NCBI GenBank assembly: GCA_002293005.1
Contig: DBCJ01000016.1
Coordinates: 4,103-9,874, forward strand
DNA: 5,772 nucleotides
Direction of reading: 5' to 3'
DNA from: Ignavibacteria bacterium UBA961
GTDB lineage: Bacteria > Bacteroidota > Ignavibacteria > Kapaibacteriales > UBA961
Shown: in pieces, positions 1-5,772 of the stretch
How positions within the stretch are numbered: position 1 is the stretch's first letter
Layout: each line of letters opens with the position of its first letter
The notes under the pieces: generated by a model
Seen by the model: only the letters and a program-made list of their open reading frames with translations
Databases searched by the model: none
Told to the model about the DNA's origin: nothing
Program-made: the position numbers and the translations under genes

Positions 1-554
1 ATCGAAATAGTTCTTCCCTTTTGGCCATCATTCCAAGCATAAGATCGATAGCCATTTTCAGCCATTAAAATTGTAGAATCTGAATTGCATAAAACCGTTT
101 TTCCAATGACTTGTACCGAGGGAGGATCGGGGTTTGCCCATTTGATTGAAGGGATATTCAATATCCGAGAACATCCTTTTGCGTCAAATACTTCAATGAA
201 TAATGAATCACTTCGATTGATACGATTGAATGTTCTTTGTGAATCGGATGAACCATCAGACCATCTACATGAAGCATATACTCCCAGTACTGCGATGTCG
301 AATGATTCATCTTTACAAAAAACAGTATCATTTTTAATATTTAATTCAGCTTGAATAAGTTTTTCGAAATTGATATTCACTGTATCGGAGAAAGTCCTAC
401 ACAATAGTGAATGAAAAGCTGAAACGATATATGTTCCTGATTTTGTGATATTCAAGATCGGACTATTCCCCAAGCCATTGTTCCAACTAATATTTCGATA
501 TTCAGCAGGAATTGTCAGAGTGATCGTATCTCCATTGCAAAATGGTGCTTTTGG
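1..554 (-). repeat. Tandem Ig-like domain repeats, about 75 residues each (third copy cut by window edge)
   Basis: After the propeller, three units recur. Each starts with an F/L-C-[NK]-[GDS] segment (C348, C422, C498) and has a central W-[NS]-[ND]-G (W366, W440, W516). The first two have a late cysteine (C394, C470) near the end of the unit. Spacing between units is 74 and 76 residues. The pattern 'C-x-G-D-x-x-x-L ... W-x-x-G ... S-G-T-Y' fits the Ig-like/PKD-like spacer domains common in Bacteroidota secreted proteins. The paired cysteines could form intradomain disulfides outside the cytoplasm (inference). Confidence 0.7.
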
Positions 555-1580
555 ATATATAACAAATGAATCAGGCACATTTCTATAAGTAAACTTAAAC
601 ACACCTTCACCTACTGCCCATCCAATTGAATCATTGACAAAATGCAAATCATCGATATTTGCAGTATTCAATCCACAATTGACTTTCTCCCAGGTATCTC
701 CTGCATTTGATGTGTATAATACTTCGCCTGCATCACCACATATCCATCCATTTCTTTGATCAATCAAAAATGAGCCAAACATGGCTTTTGAACCACGATA
801 CTCTTTCCAAGTTTTGCCATTGTCTGTCGTGAAATTCGCTCCACCACTTGATCTTCCTCCGCCTGAACAATCATCGCCAGCATAAGGAAGCAGAAAGGAT
901 GAACCACGATTTGTTATTTCCTCCGCCCAAGCGCGAGGACCTGAGATATCGGTAAAAGGTGTCCAAGTAACACCACCATTGAGTGTTTGCCAAAGCACAC
1001 CACTGGAAACTGCGAAGCCGAGTCCATTTTTGTCATAAAGAATCAAATCCGACAATCCACTTTCGGGTTCGAATCCCCTATATGTGGTCCATGAATTACC
1101 ACCATCACTAGTGCGAACAAATACTTGAGGACTACCACCACAGCCACCACCGATATAAAGGCCATTATCTTTATCGACAAAGTAACAACCCCAAATCTGA
1201 CTCATGTTTACGCTGAGATCTGTGATCTCTTGCCAAGTAAGTCCACCATCAGATGTCTTGAACACTCCTCCGGGACCGGACACAAATCCATGCATACTGT
1301 CAACAAAATGTATGCTTTCAAGAAATGGTCTTCCTTGGATGGTTATGCCTGTCCATGTATTTCCACCATCTTTTGTCAGAAGAATATTCCCGTCAAAGCC
1401 ACAAATGAACCCATATTGTGGGTCATTAGGAATGAAATATACATCAAGGAAATAACCGGAAGACATGGCATTCGGAAGTGTGACCCTTTCCCAAGAAGGT
1501 ATTTTTTGAGAAAATGCAGAAGAGAAGGTGGAAAACAGCAACAATACCACTCCCCGAGCAATTGCTTGTTGTATTGTCAT
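1..1580 (-). CDS. Secreted Asp-box (BNR/Ycf48-like) beta-propeller protein with tandem Ig-like domains, partial (C-terminus beyond left edge)
   Basis: An open frame of 526 codons runs leftward from ATG at 1580-1578 to the window edge without a stop. An in-frame TAG 27-29 bases upstream, with no start codon in between, fixes the N-terminus. Residues 1-24 form a signal peptide (Arg9, then a VVLLLF core) with likely cleavage at AFS|QK. Residues 29-330 carry six Asp-box motifs of the form T-x-[DN]-[GAN]-G-x-[TS]-W, at 69-76, 109-116, 157-164, 199-206, 251-258 and 290-297. A seventh blade without the box ends at WAVGEGVFKF, which suggests a seven-bladed propeller. From residue 343 there are Ig-like units of about 75 residues with a recurring W-[NS]-[ND]-G. 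Family knowledge: such architectures occur in T9SS-exported surface proteins, usually with a C-terminal sorting tail. Here that tail would lie outside the window. The ligand or function is unknown. The gene is divergent from the DUF1800/DUF1501 cluster. Confidence 0.9.
   Translation of the reverse strand, partial: MTIQQAIARGVVLLLFSTFSSAFSQKIPSWERVTLPNAMSSGYFLDVYFIPNDPQYGFICGFDGNILLTKDGGNTWTGITIQGRPFLESIHFVDSMHGFVSGPGGVFKTSDGGLTWQEITDLSVNMSQIWGCYFVDKDNGLYIGGGCGGSPQVFVRTSDGGNSWTTYRGFEPESGLSDLILYDKNGLGFAVSSGVLWQTLNGGVTWTPFTDISGPRAWAEEITNRGSSFLLPYAGDDCSGGGRSSGGANFTTDNGKTWKEYRGSKAMFGSFLIDQRNGWICGDAGEVLYTSNAGDTWEKVNCGLNTANIDDLHFVNDSIGWAVGEGVFKFTYRNVPDSFVIYPKAPFCNGDTITLTIPAEYRNISWNNGLGNSPILNITKSGTYIVSAFHSLLCRTFSDTVNINFEKLIQAELNIKNDTVFCKDESFDIAVLGVYASCRWSDGSSDSQRTFNRINRSDSLFIEVFDAKGCSRILNIPSIKWANPDPPSVQVIGKTVLCNSDSTILMAENGYRSYAWNDGQKGRTIS
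591..1412 (-). repeat. Six degenerate Asp-box (BNR) repeats forming a beta-propeller
   Basis: Within the minus-strand gene, residues about 57-330 repeat a pattern of 'G-[FW]-x-x-G-x-x-G-x-[IV]-x-x-T-x-D-G-G-x-T-W' at spacings of 39-52 residues. The box tryptophans are W76, W116, W164, W206, W258 and W297. Boxes 5 (TTDNGKTW) and 6 (TSNAGDTW) are the most divergent. The outer strand SWERV near residue 29 resembles the strand that follows a box, so it could close the last blade (velcro closure); that is inference. Asp-boxes are structural turns and do not by themselves show sialidase activity. Confidence 0.85.
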
Positions 1581-1600
1581 ATATTGAGTCTCAAAGCCAT
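1577..1600 (-). CDS. Possible seven-codon leader ORF (MALRLNI) overlapping the propeller start codon
   Basis: On the minus strand an ATG at 1600-1598 opens a seven-codon frame. Its TGA (1579-1577) shares the ATGA quartet with the propeller gene's ATG. The frame lies downstream of the candidate -7 element, so it would be in the mRNA leader. ATGA overlaps can couple translation. However, no Shine-Dalgarno is visible before the small ORF and so short a frame can arise by chance. Confidence 0.15.
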   Translation of the reverse strand: MALRLNI

Positions 1601-1622
1601 TTGTAAACTAATTCTTATCATG

Positions 1623-1630
1623 CAAAAGTA
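1623..1630 (-). promoter_or_regulatory. Candidate Bacteroidota-type -7 element (TACTTTTG) for the propeller gene
   Basis: On the minus strand TACTTTTG matches the TAnnTTTG -7 consensus of Bacteroidota housekeeping promoters exactly. It lies 42 bases upstream of the ATG at 1580, which would give a 5' leader of roughly 35 bases. No convincing TTTG/TTG -33 element is seen at the expected distance, so this rests on one element only. Confidence 0.35.
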
Positions 1631-1695
1631 TCAATTATGTTACATATGTCATTCATGGAAATCATTAATACTGAACATAGATAAGTGATTCGCAG

Positions 1696-1710
1696 AATTA
1701 CACTGTAATT
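1696..1710. promoter_or_regulatory. 15-bp palindrome AATTACA-C-TGTAATT, candidate operator
   Basis: Two perfect 7-base arms flank a single central C, and symmetry stops at the flanking G/T pair. The site lies in the divergent intergenic region, 116 bases from the propeller ATG and 97 from the DUF1800 ATG, a position suited to a dimeric regulator acting on either or both genes. The core TTACA/TGTAA resembles BlaI/MecI-type half-sites, but those normally have two central bases rather than one. The regulator is unknown. Confidence 0.4.
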
Positions 1711-1723
1711 TCCATTATTTTAC

Positions 1724-1761
1724 CTGTCGTGTATGCGATTTTTAGTGTATTTTTACGACAG
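1724..1761. repeat. Inverted repeat CTGTCGT / ACGACAG with 24-base spacer
   Basis: CTGTCGT at 1724-1730 is exactly complementary to ACGACAG at 1755-1761. The arms start 31 bases apart, close to three helical turns, so both would face the same side of the DNA. The spacer holds two ATTTTTA tracts 11 bases apart (1738-1744, 1749-1755) and a weak -7-like TATTTTTA (1748-1755) for the rightward operon. It could be a paired operator or, if transcribed, a hairpin. A chance occurrence is possible. Confidence 0.3.
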
Positions 1762-1806
1762 CAATTCCCAAATAGCTAATACCACCATACAACTGTGAGC
1801 AGTTCC

Positions 1807-3372
1807 ATGGAAACACCCAGCATAAACAGAAGAGATTTTCTTAGAGGAAATCTAAACAAAAGCAAGAATGAACGAACATTGAATGATACTCTTTCACCGT
1901 ATTCTTATCCTCTTGATCGAAAAACCGCAGCTCATTTATTGAGACGACTCAGCTTTGCCCCAACCCTTCAGCAGATTGAATTTTTTGTTGGTAAAACAGC
2001 ACAAGAAGCTGTTTTCATTCTACTGGGTGAACCTGAGACGGAATATCAACCCACAAATTCTCCTTCATGGATTAACCTGACCACTGAAAATCCTTATGGA
2101 GCAGATATTTATACAAGATTTCAAATTGAGGGGCAATGGAAGAATTATCATTCAAATCTTCAAACATGGTGGGTGAATTTGATGATTGCCGAGCAAACAC
2201 CTTCTGTTGAGAAATTGGTGCATTTTTGGTCGAATCATTTCACCACTGAATTTTCCTATGATGATGCCTATATCCCTCCACAAATCCTCTTCCGACAACT
2301 TGCAATGTTTCGTAAGAATCGCCTAGGTAATTTTAAGCAATTCGTGGAAGATGTGACACTCGATCCAGGTATGTTGATTTATCTAGGTGGTAATCTCAAT
2401 ACCAATCGTAAGCCAAATGAAAATTATGCACGCGAATTGATGGAACTCTATACAACAGGCATAGGACATTATACCGAAGGAGATGTAAAGGAGGCCGCTC
2501 GAGTTCTTACCGGTTGGAGAGTTGCCCGTTATAATGATGAACCTGCAAGAAATGGCATTTATAATGCATATTTCCAACCATCAGATCATGATACCGAAGC
2601 AAAGCAATTTTTGGGAAGATCCATTCCTGCAAGAGATCCTGCTTTCAATACAGAATATCTTGTAAAAACAGAAGAAATACGAACAATGCTGGACATTCTC
2701 TTTGATGTTCGCAAAGTCGCTATTGCTAGATTCGTTTCAGCAAAGATTTATAAGTATTTCTTTTATTCGAACCCCAACGAGGACGCAACTGATTTCATAA
2801 ATGAATGCGGTGATTTATTGATTCAAAATGATTTTCAGCTCTACCCATTATTCTATGCAATGTTCTCGAGTGATCATTTCTTCAATCAACAAATCATTGG
2901 AGCTCAAATTAAGAGCCCAACTGAATTGATATGTGGTTTTTCCAAAGCTTTGAAGAAAGGCATCGCAAATATTCCGGGCAATTTATCAGCTATGGAAGAA
3001 ATTCTGATTGATCCTCCAACTGTTCAAGGTTGGGAAGCTCATCATAGATGGATAACTACAAAAACATTCCCAAATCGTGTGAAATTTGCAAGAGATCTTG
3101 TGAATACAATGACAGATGATGAAGTGATTTCATTCATCAAAACATATCCTGCCTATGATGATGCAGTGGAATTGGTTAAAAATATTTGCTTGCATCTACT
3201 TCCATTCCTGCCAAATCAGGATGTACTTGATAAATTTACCAATATCGCACTCCTTCAAAATCAGCCTGTTTATGAATGGTCTGATATGATTTCCGATAAA
3301 GCACCTGCAGTCCGAGGCATGAAAGCATTGCTTATCGAGATTGCTAAAAATCCCGCTTTCCAATTATGTTAA
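1807..3372 (+). CDS. DUF1800 family protein
   Basis: From the ATG at 1807 the product is 521 residues. A GTG at 1795 would add four (MSSS), and TAA at 1777-1779 rules out a longer form. ATG was preferred because the family twin-arginine-like start follows it and neither site has a clear ribosome binding site. DUF1800 (PF08811) hallmarks, in order: HLLRRLSFAPT (43-53), WW (121-122) and FWSNHF (140-145), NENYARELMELYTTGIG (204-220) with YTEGDV and ARVLTGW ending at 237, SDHDTEAKQFLG (259-270), ARFVSAKIY (307-315), KSPTEL (369-374), DPPTVQGW (402-409) and NPAFQL near the end. The length is near full for the family. The biochemical role of DUF1800 is not known, but it commonly sits beside DUF1501, as here (22-base gap). 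NRRDFLRG at 7-14 resembles a Tat motif, yet a polar stretch follows instead of a hydrophobic core, so no classical signal peptide is present. No T9SS tail is seen. Confidence 0.93.
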   Translation: METPSINRRDFLRGNLNKSKNERTLNDTLSPYSYPLDRKTAAHLLRRLSFAPTLQQIEFFVGKTAQEAVFILLGEPETEYQPTNSPSWINLTTENPYGADIYTRFQIEGQWKNYHSNLQTWWVNLMIAEQTPSVEKLVHFWSNHFTTEFSYDDAYIPPQILFRQLAMFRKNRLGNFKQFVEDVTLDPGMLIYLGGNLNTNRKPNENYARELMELYTTGIGHYTEGDVKEAARVLTGWRVARYNDEPARNGIYNAYFQPSDHDTEAKQFLGRSIPARDPAFNTEYLVKTEEIRTMLDILFDVRKVAIARFVSAKIYKYFFYSNPNEDATDFINECGDLLIQNDFQLYPLFYAMFSSDHFFNQQIIGAQIKSPTELICGFSKALKKGIANIPGNLSAMEEILIDPPTVQGWEAHHRWITTKTFPNRVKFARDLVNTMTDDEVISFIKTYPAYDDAVELVKNICLHLLPFLPNQDVLDKFTNIALLQNQPVYEWSDMISDKAPAVRGMKALLIEIAKNPAFQLC

Positions 3373-3381
3373 TGCATCTTC

Positions 3382-3386
3382 GGAGA
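3382..3386 (+). promoter_or_regulatory. Shine-Dalgarno GGAGA for the DUF1501 gene
   Basis: GGAGA lies 8 bases before the ATG at 3395, inside the 22-base gap after the DUF1800 stop. It is the only clear ribosome binding site among the four genes and supports the 3395 start. Confidence 0.6.
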
Positions 3387-3394
3387 AATAGAAT

Positions 3395-5020
3395 ATGAAA
3401 CGCAGAACTCTACTTAAGGCAGGTGCATTGGCCGGAGCGGCGGCATCTTTCCGTTCGATTCCACTTTTTGCACAAAACCCTATAGGCGCTTTGGGTCTAA
3501 ATGCCATAGATAATGATGCAATTCTCATCATCATTCAAATGTTTGGTGGAAATGACGGATTGAATACCATCATCCCTGTGGATGACCCCAAATATGTTCA
3601 AATACGACCTAATATCTCCGTCAAAAAAGACAATCCTGATGCATCAAAAAGGCCTGTCAGGATATTAAGCTCTGACATGTATTTCCATCCCGCATTGGTG
3701 AATGGTGTTCATAAAAACGGATTTTTGGGTTTGATGGATGCCGGAAGATTGGCAGTTATTCAAGGAACGGGGTATGAAAATCCCAATCTCTCACATTTTC
3801 GGTCAACTGATATTTGGTTAAGTGGACTGAACAGTTCTGATCCAGCTATTAGATTGAATGAGGGGTGGATTGGAAGAATGTTCGAAAAAAATTACCCTGA
3901 ATTCCCAATTGTCATTCCGGAACATCCACTTTGCCTACAGCTTGGCGGAACTTTATCAATGCTTTTACAAAGTGATAAAGGAGATATGGGATTGGCAATT
4001 GGTGATGTTGATAGTTTTGTAAAAGACGGAGGCACTAGTTCCGATTCTCCTATGATGGCTGGCACAAGCAATTATGCAAATGAGTACAATTATATACGAT
4101 CGATCGCTGCTAAAGGTGATGCCTACAATAAAGTAATTGAAGAAGCCTGGAAAAAAGGTACAAATTCTACAGGCATTGATTTTGCAATTGCCAATGGAGC
4201 AAAAGGAAGTTTAATCAGACAAATGGGTATTATTTCTCGCCTGATTTCCGGCGGTCTTAAAACAAAAGTATATCTCGCAAATATTGGGGGATTTGATACA
4301 CATGTTCAACAACAAGACACTTCAAACAATGGTCAGCATCCTGCATTGCTCAATCAATTGGGTAATGCAGTAAGCATGTTCATGGATGATGCAGTTCAGC
4401 AAGGATTTGCGAATCGTGTAGTTGGCTTGACTGTATCTGAATTTGGCAGAAGACCCTATGAGAATGGTTCGAATGGTACTGATCATGGAACGACCTCCGT
4501 TCAATTTGCTTTCGGTACAAGAGTTCAAGCCAATATTTTCGGTGCAAATCCCGATTTTTCCGATCTTGATCGCAATGGCGATTTGGCCTTTGATATGAAT
4601 CGTAATATCGACTATCGCCGGCTCTATTCAGAAATTATTCAGACATGGTTTGGTGGATCTGCCGATGACTCCAAGGACATTCTCAAAGATAGAGTAGTAC
4701 CTCTTCCCTATTTACAAAGTCCGATTGCATCACTCAATGATCCAATCATGAATTATGGAAATGGAGGTCTTCGATACTCGAATGACATAGCCTCATCAAA
4801 TAGCGGACATCTGCATTTTGAAGTAAAAAAAGATTGTCATGTCACCATTAGACTCTATGATTCACTTGGAAAATTTGCCGGCAATCTTTTTGATTCATAT
4901 ATCATTGCAGGAAATCATTCTATACCCGTCGATATGTCGGTTCATGCTTCAGGAATGTATATTTGTGAATTGTCAACAAGAAATTTCAGACACACGACAT
5001 CCATCATCGTTAGAAAATAA
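3395..5020 (+). CDS. DUF1501 family protein with Tat-like signal and C-terminal T9SS sorting domain
   Basis: The product is 541 residues. The N-terminus KRRTLLKAG plus an alanine-rich core (10-18) is a twin-arginine-like signal, with likely cleavage at LFA|QN (after residue 26). DUF1501 (PF07394) motifs follow in order: MFGGNDGLNTIIP (49-61), RPNIS (71-75), HPAL (98-101), GTGYENPNLSHFRS (124-137), GGFDTH (298-303), SEFGRRPYENGSNGTDHG (348-365) and DYRRLYSEI (406-414). GGND, FDTH, SEFGR and TDHG match the expected metal/active-site positions of the alkaline phosphatase/sulfatase-like fold to which DUF1501 is related. The substrate is unknown. A DxDxNGD loop (390-396) could bind calcium. Residues about 470-541 are a type A T9SS sorting domain, so surface attachment or secretion is predicted. 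The gene sits between DUF1800 and a TPR gene 6 bases downstream, probably in one transcript. Confidence 0.94.
   Translation: MKRRTLLKAGALAGAAASFRSIPLFAQNPIGALGLNAIDNDAILIIIQMFGGNDGLNTIIPVDDPKYVQIRPNISVKKDNPDASKRPVRILSSDMYFHPALVNGVHKNGFLGLMDAGRLAVIQGTGYENPNLSHFRSTDIWLSGLNSSDPAIRLNEGWIGRMFEKNYPEFPIVIPEHPLCLQLGGTLSMLLQSDKGDMGLAIGDVDSFVKDGGTSSDSPMMAGTSNYANEYNYIRSIAAKGDAYNKVIEEAWKKGTNSTGIDFAIANGAKGSLIRQMGIISRLISGGLKTKVYLANIGGFDTHVQQQDTSNNGQHPALLNQLGNAVSMFMDDAVQQGFANRVVGLTVSEFGRRPYENGSNGTDHGTTSVQFAFGTRVQANIFGANPDFSDLDRNGDLAFDMNRNIDYRRLYSEIIQTWFGGSADDSKDILKDRVVPLPYLQSPIASLNDPIMNYGNGGLRYSNDIASSNSGHLHFEVKKDCHVTIRLYDSLGKFAGNLFDSYIIAGNHSIPVDMSVHASGMYICELSTRNFRHTTSIIVRK
4802..5017 (+). other. T9SS type A C-terminal sorting domain (Por secretion tail) of the DUF1501 protein
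   Basis: Residues 470-541 show the beta-sandwich pattern of TIGR04183-like tails: HLHFEV, VTIRLYDSLGKFAGNL, IIAGNHSIPVDMS, then ASGMYICEL and a closing TTSIIVRK ending in a basic residue. The family signature 'G-[KR]-x-V/F ... AGxHxIxxDxS ... SGMY' is well kept. In known T9SS substrates this domain directs passage through the outer membrane and is usually cleaved off. Confidence 0.88.
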
Positions 5021-5026
5021 TCACTT

Positions 5027-5772
5027 ATGAAGCATAGCATCACCGCACTATTCTTCATGGCAATTCTCATTCTCTTTGGAAATACTTCCATGTATTCTCA
5101 GCAAAGAATGGATAAATATCAACTTGCCATGACTTATGAAGAACAAGGGGATTTTCGAAATGCGGCAAGAATTTTCCAAGAGCTATATGCTGAATCTCCC
5201 GGACAGTTTAAATATTTTCAGGGTGTTGCAAGAAATCTTACAGCTCTGCAAAGGCATATTGAACTCATGCCTCTCATAGAGGTTGAACTTGCCAAGAAAT
5301 CAAGCATTGAATTATTGAGTTTGGCTTCACAGAATGCCAAAAAAGCTAATCTACTTCCCAAATCACAACAATACTTTGAACAAGTAATTGAACTTGTATC
5401 AAAGCTCTCCAATGATTTTGAAAGGGATAATGCCATACGACTGATTGCGCAGACTCAGAGTGATATTTCTTCATTTGAGAATGCGATTCAAACATATCTC
5501 AAAGGCAGAGTAATTTTAACTAATGCAAAAGATGCCTATGCAGATGAACTCAGCATGCTCTATGTTCAGATTGGAAATGTGGAATTGGGAATAAAGGAAA
5601 TTGCAAAAGTCTTCAAGAAACAACAGCAATATGGATTGATTCAGGGAAGAATAGCAGCTCTGCTTATCGATGATAAATCCAAATCATATATCGATTCAGA
5701 ATTATCCTCCATGTCAGCAAATGATTATGCCTTTTCACGGATTTATGTCTGGTTTTTACGCGAAATCAAAGA
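5027..5772 (+). CDS. Exported tetratricopeptide-repeat-like protein, partial (C-terminus beyond right edge)
   Basis: ATG at 5027, six bases after the DUF1501 stop, opens 248 codons with no stop before the window end. Residues 1-24 form a signal peptide (MKHS start, hydrophobic FFMAILILF core) with likely cleavage near MYS|QQ. The Met at residue 11 is inside the core, so the first ATG is preferred. Residues about 30-63 fit one TPR unit well (LAMTYEEQGDFRNAARIFQE, then SPGQFKY). The rest is helix-rich with weaker TPR-like helices, such as SQQYFEQVIEL (113-123), ENAIQTYLKG (151-160) and LYVQIGNVELGIKEIAKVF (178-196). TPR arrays bind other proteins, so a periplasmic or envelope scaffold for the upstream DUF1501/DUF1800 products is plausible but unproven. 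No Shine-Dalgarno is evident; translational coupling to DUF1501 is likely given the spacing. Confidence 0.85.
   Translation, partial: MKHSITALFFMAILILFGNTSMYSQQRMDKYQLAMTYEEQGDFRNAARIFQELYAESPGQFKYFQGVARNLTALQRHIELMPLIEVELAKKSSIELLSLASQNAKKANLLPKSQQYFEQVIELVSKLSNDFERDNAIRLIAQTQSDISSFENAIQTYLKGRVILTNAKDAYADELSMLYVQIGNVELGIKEIAKVFKKQQQYGLIQGRIAALLIDDKSKSYIDSELSSMSANDYAFSRIYVWFLREIK

Larger units (their letters stand above)
1581..1794. other. Divergent intergenic region between the propeller gene and the DUF1800 operon
   Basis: These 214 bases have no credible gene and are AT-rich. They must contain the promoters for both the leftward propeller gene and the rightward DUF1800 gene. Visible elements are a leftward TAnnTTTG match (1623-1630), a 15-bp palindrome (1696-1710), a 7-bp-arm inverted repeat (1724-1730 with 1755-1761), and a direct repeat GTGTAT (1729-1734 and 1745-1750). 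An imperfect rightward TAnnTTTG-like TATTTTTA lies at 1748-1755. Confidence 0.8.

Noticed and set aside
85..354. Plus-strand ORF of 89 codons
   Set aside because: Antisense to the Ig-like region of the minus-strand gene, whose domain repeats make the minus frame clearly the coding one.
591..1412. Sialidase (neuraminidase) call from the Asp-boxes
   Set aside because: Asp-boxes are only structural; no sialidase catalytic signature such as an early FRIP motif or arginine triad was seen.
1204..1561. Short ORFs at 1204-1455 (+) and 1376-1561 (-)
   Set aside because: Both are other-frame shadows of the propeller gene's first blades.
1125..1688. Plus-strand ORF of 187 codons
   Set aside because: Antisense to the N-terminal part of the propeller gene; its translation shows no domain or export signal, and it runs on into the intergenic region.
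1748..1755. TATTTTTA as a firm promoter for the DUF1800 operon
   Set aside because: It lacks the final G of TAnnTTTG and no -33 element is seen, so it is mentioned only within the intergenic entry.
2383..2577. Minus-strand ORF of 64 codons
   Set aside because: Antisense to the most conserved DUF1800 block (NENYAREL to LTGW).
4322..4528. Minus-strand ORF of 68 codons
   Set aside because: Antisense to the conserved SEFGR/GTDHG region of DUF1501.
4839..5030. Plus-strand ORF of 63 codons
   Set aside because: Out-of-frame shadow of the T9SS tail, which is the recognisable product in the other frame.
5218..5436. Minus-strand ORF of 72 codons
   Set aside because: Antisense to the TPR gene, whose frame stays open with a signal peptide and a TPR unit.
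1..5772. CRISPR array, insertion sequence, tRNA or rRNA
   Set aside because: No regularly spaced direct repeats, transposase motifs with terminal repeats, or structural RNA signatures were found on reading both strands.

Overview
The window looks like a chromosomal segment from a Bacteroidota-type bacterium (FCB group; possibly a Kapabacteria or Ignavibacteria relative). This rests on an AT-rich composition (estimated by eye), a type A type IX secretion (T9SS) sorting domain on one product, predicted signal peptides cut just before glutamine, and mostly weak Shine-Dalgarno sequences. The clade assignment is inference.

Layout. Positions 1-1580 hold the N-terminal 526 codons of a minus-strand gene that runs off the left edge. 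It encodes an exported Asp-box (BNR/Ycf48-like) beta-propeller followed by tandem Ig-like domains. Because it has no stop inside the window, it is easily hidden by shorter antisense ORFs. Positions 1581-1794 are a divergent intergenic region with a candidate promoter, a near-perfect palindrome and a wider inverted repeat. From about 1807 to the right edge lies a compact plus-strand cluster, probably an operon: a DUF1800 protein (1807-3372), a DUF1501 protein (3395-5020) and a TPR-like exported protein (5027 to beyond 5772). The gaps are 22 and 6 bases and no terminator is visible between the genes.

How they may work together. DUF1800 and DUF1501 are a recurrent gene pair of unknown biochemical role. 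DUF1501 is related to the alkaline phosphatase/sulfatase superfamily. Here DUF1501 combines an N-terminal twin-arginine-like signal with a C-terminal T9SS tail, which predicts delivery to the cell surface. Its DUF1800 partner has a twin-arginine-like motif but no hydrophobic segment, so how or whether it leaves the cytoplasm is unclear. The TPR protein has its own signal peptide. The divergent beta-propeller/Ig-like protein also looks like a surface or secreted protein. No mobile element, CRISPR array, tRNA or rRNA was seen.
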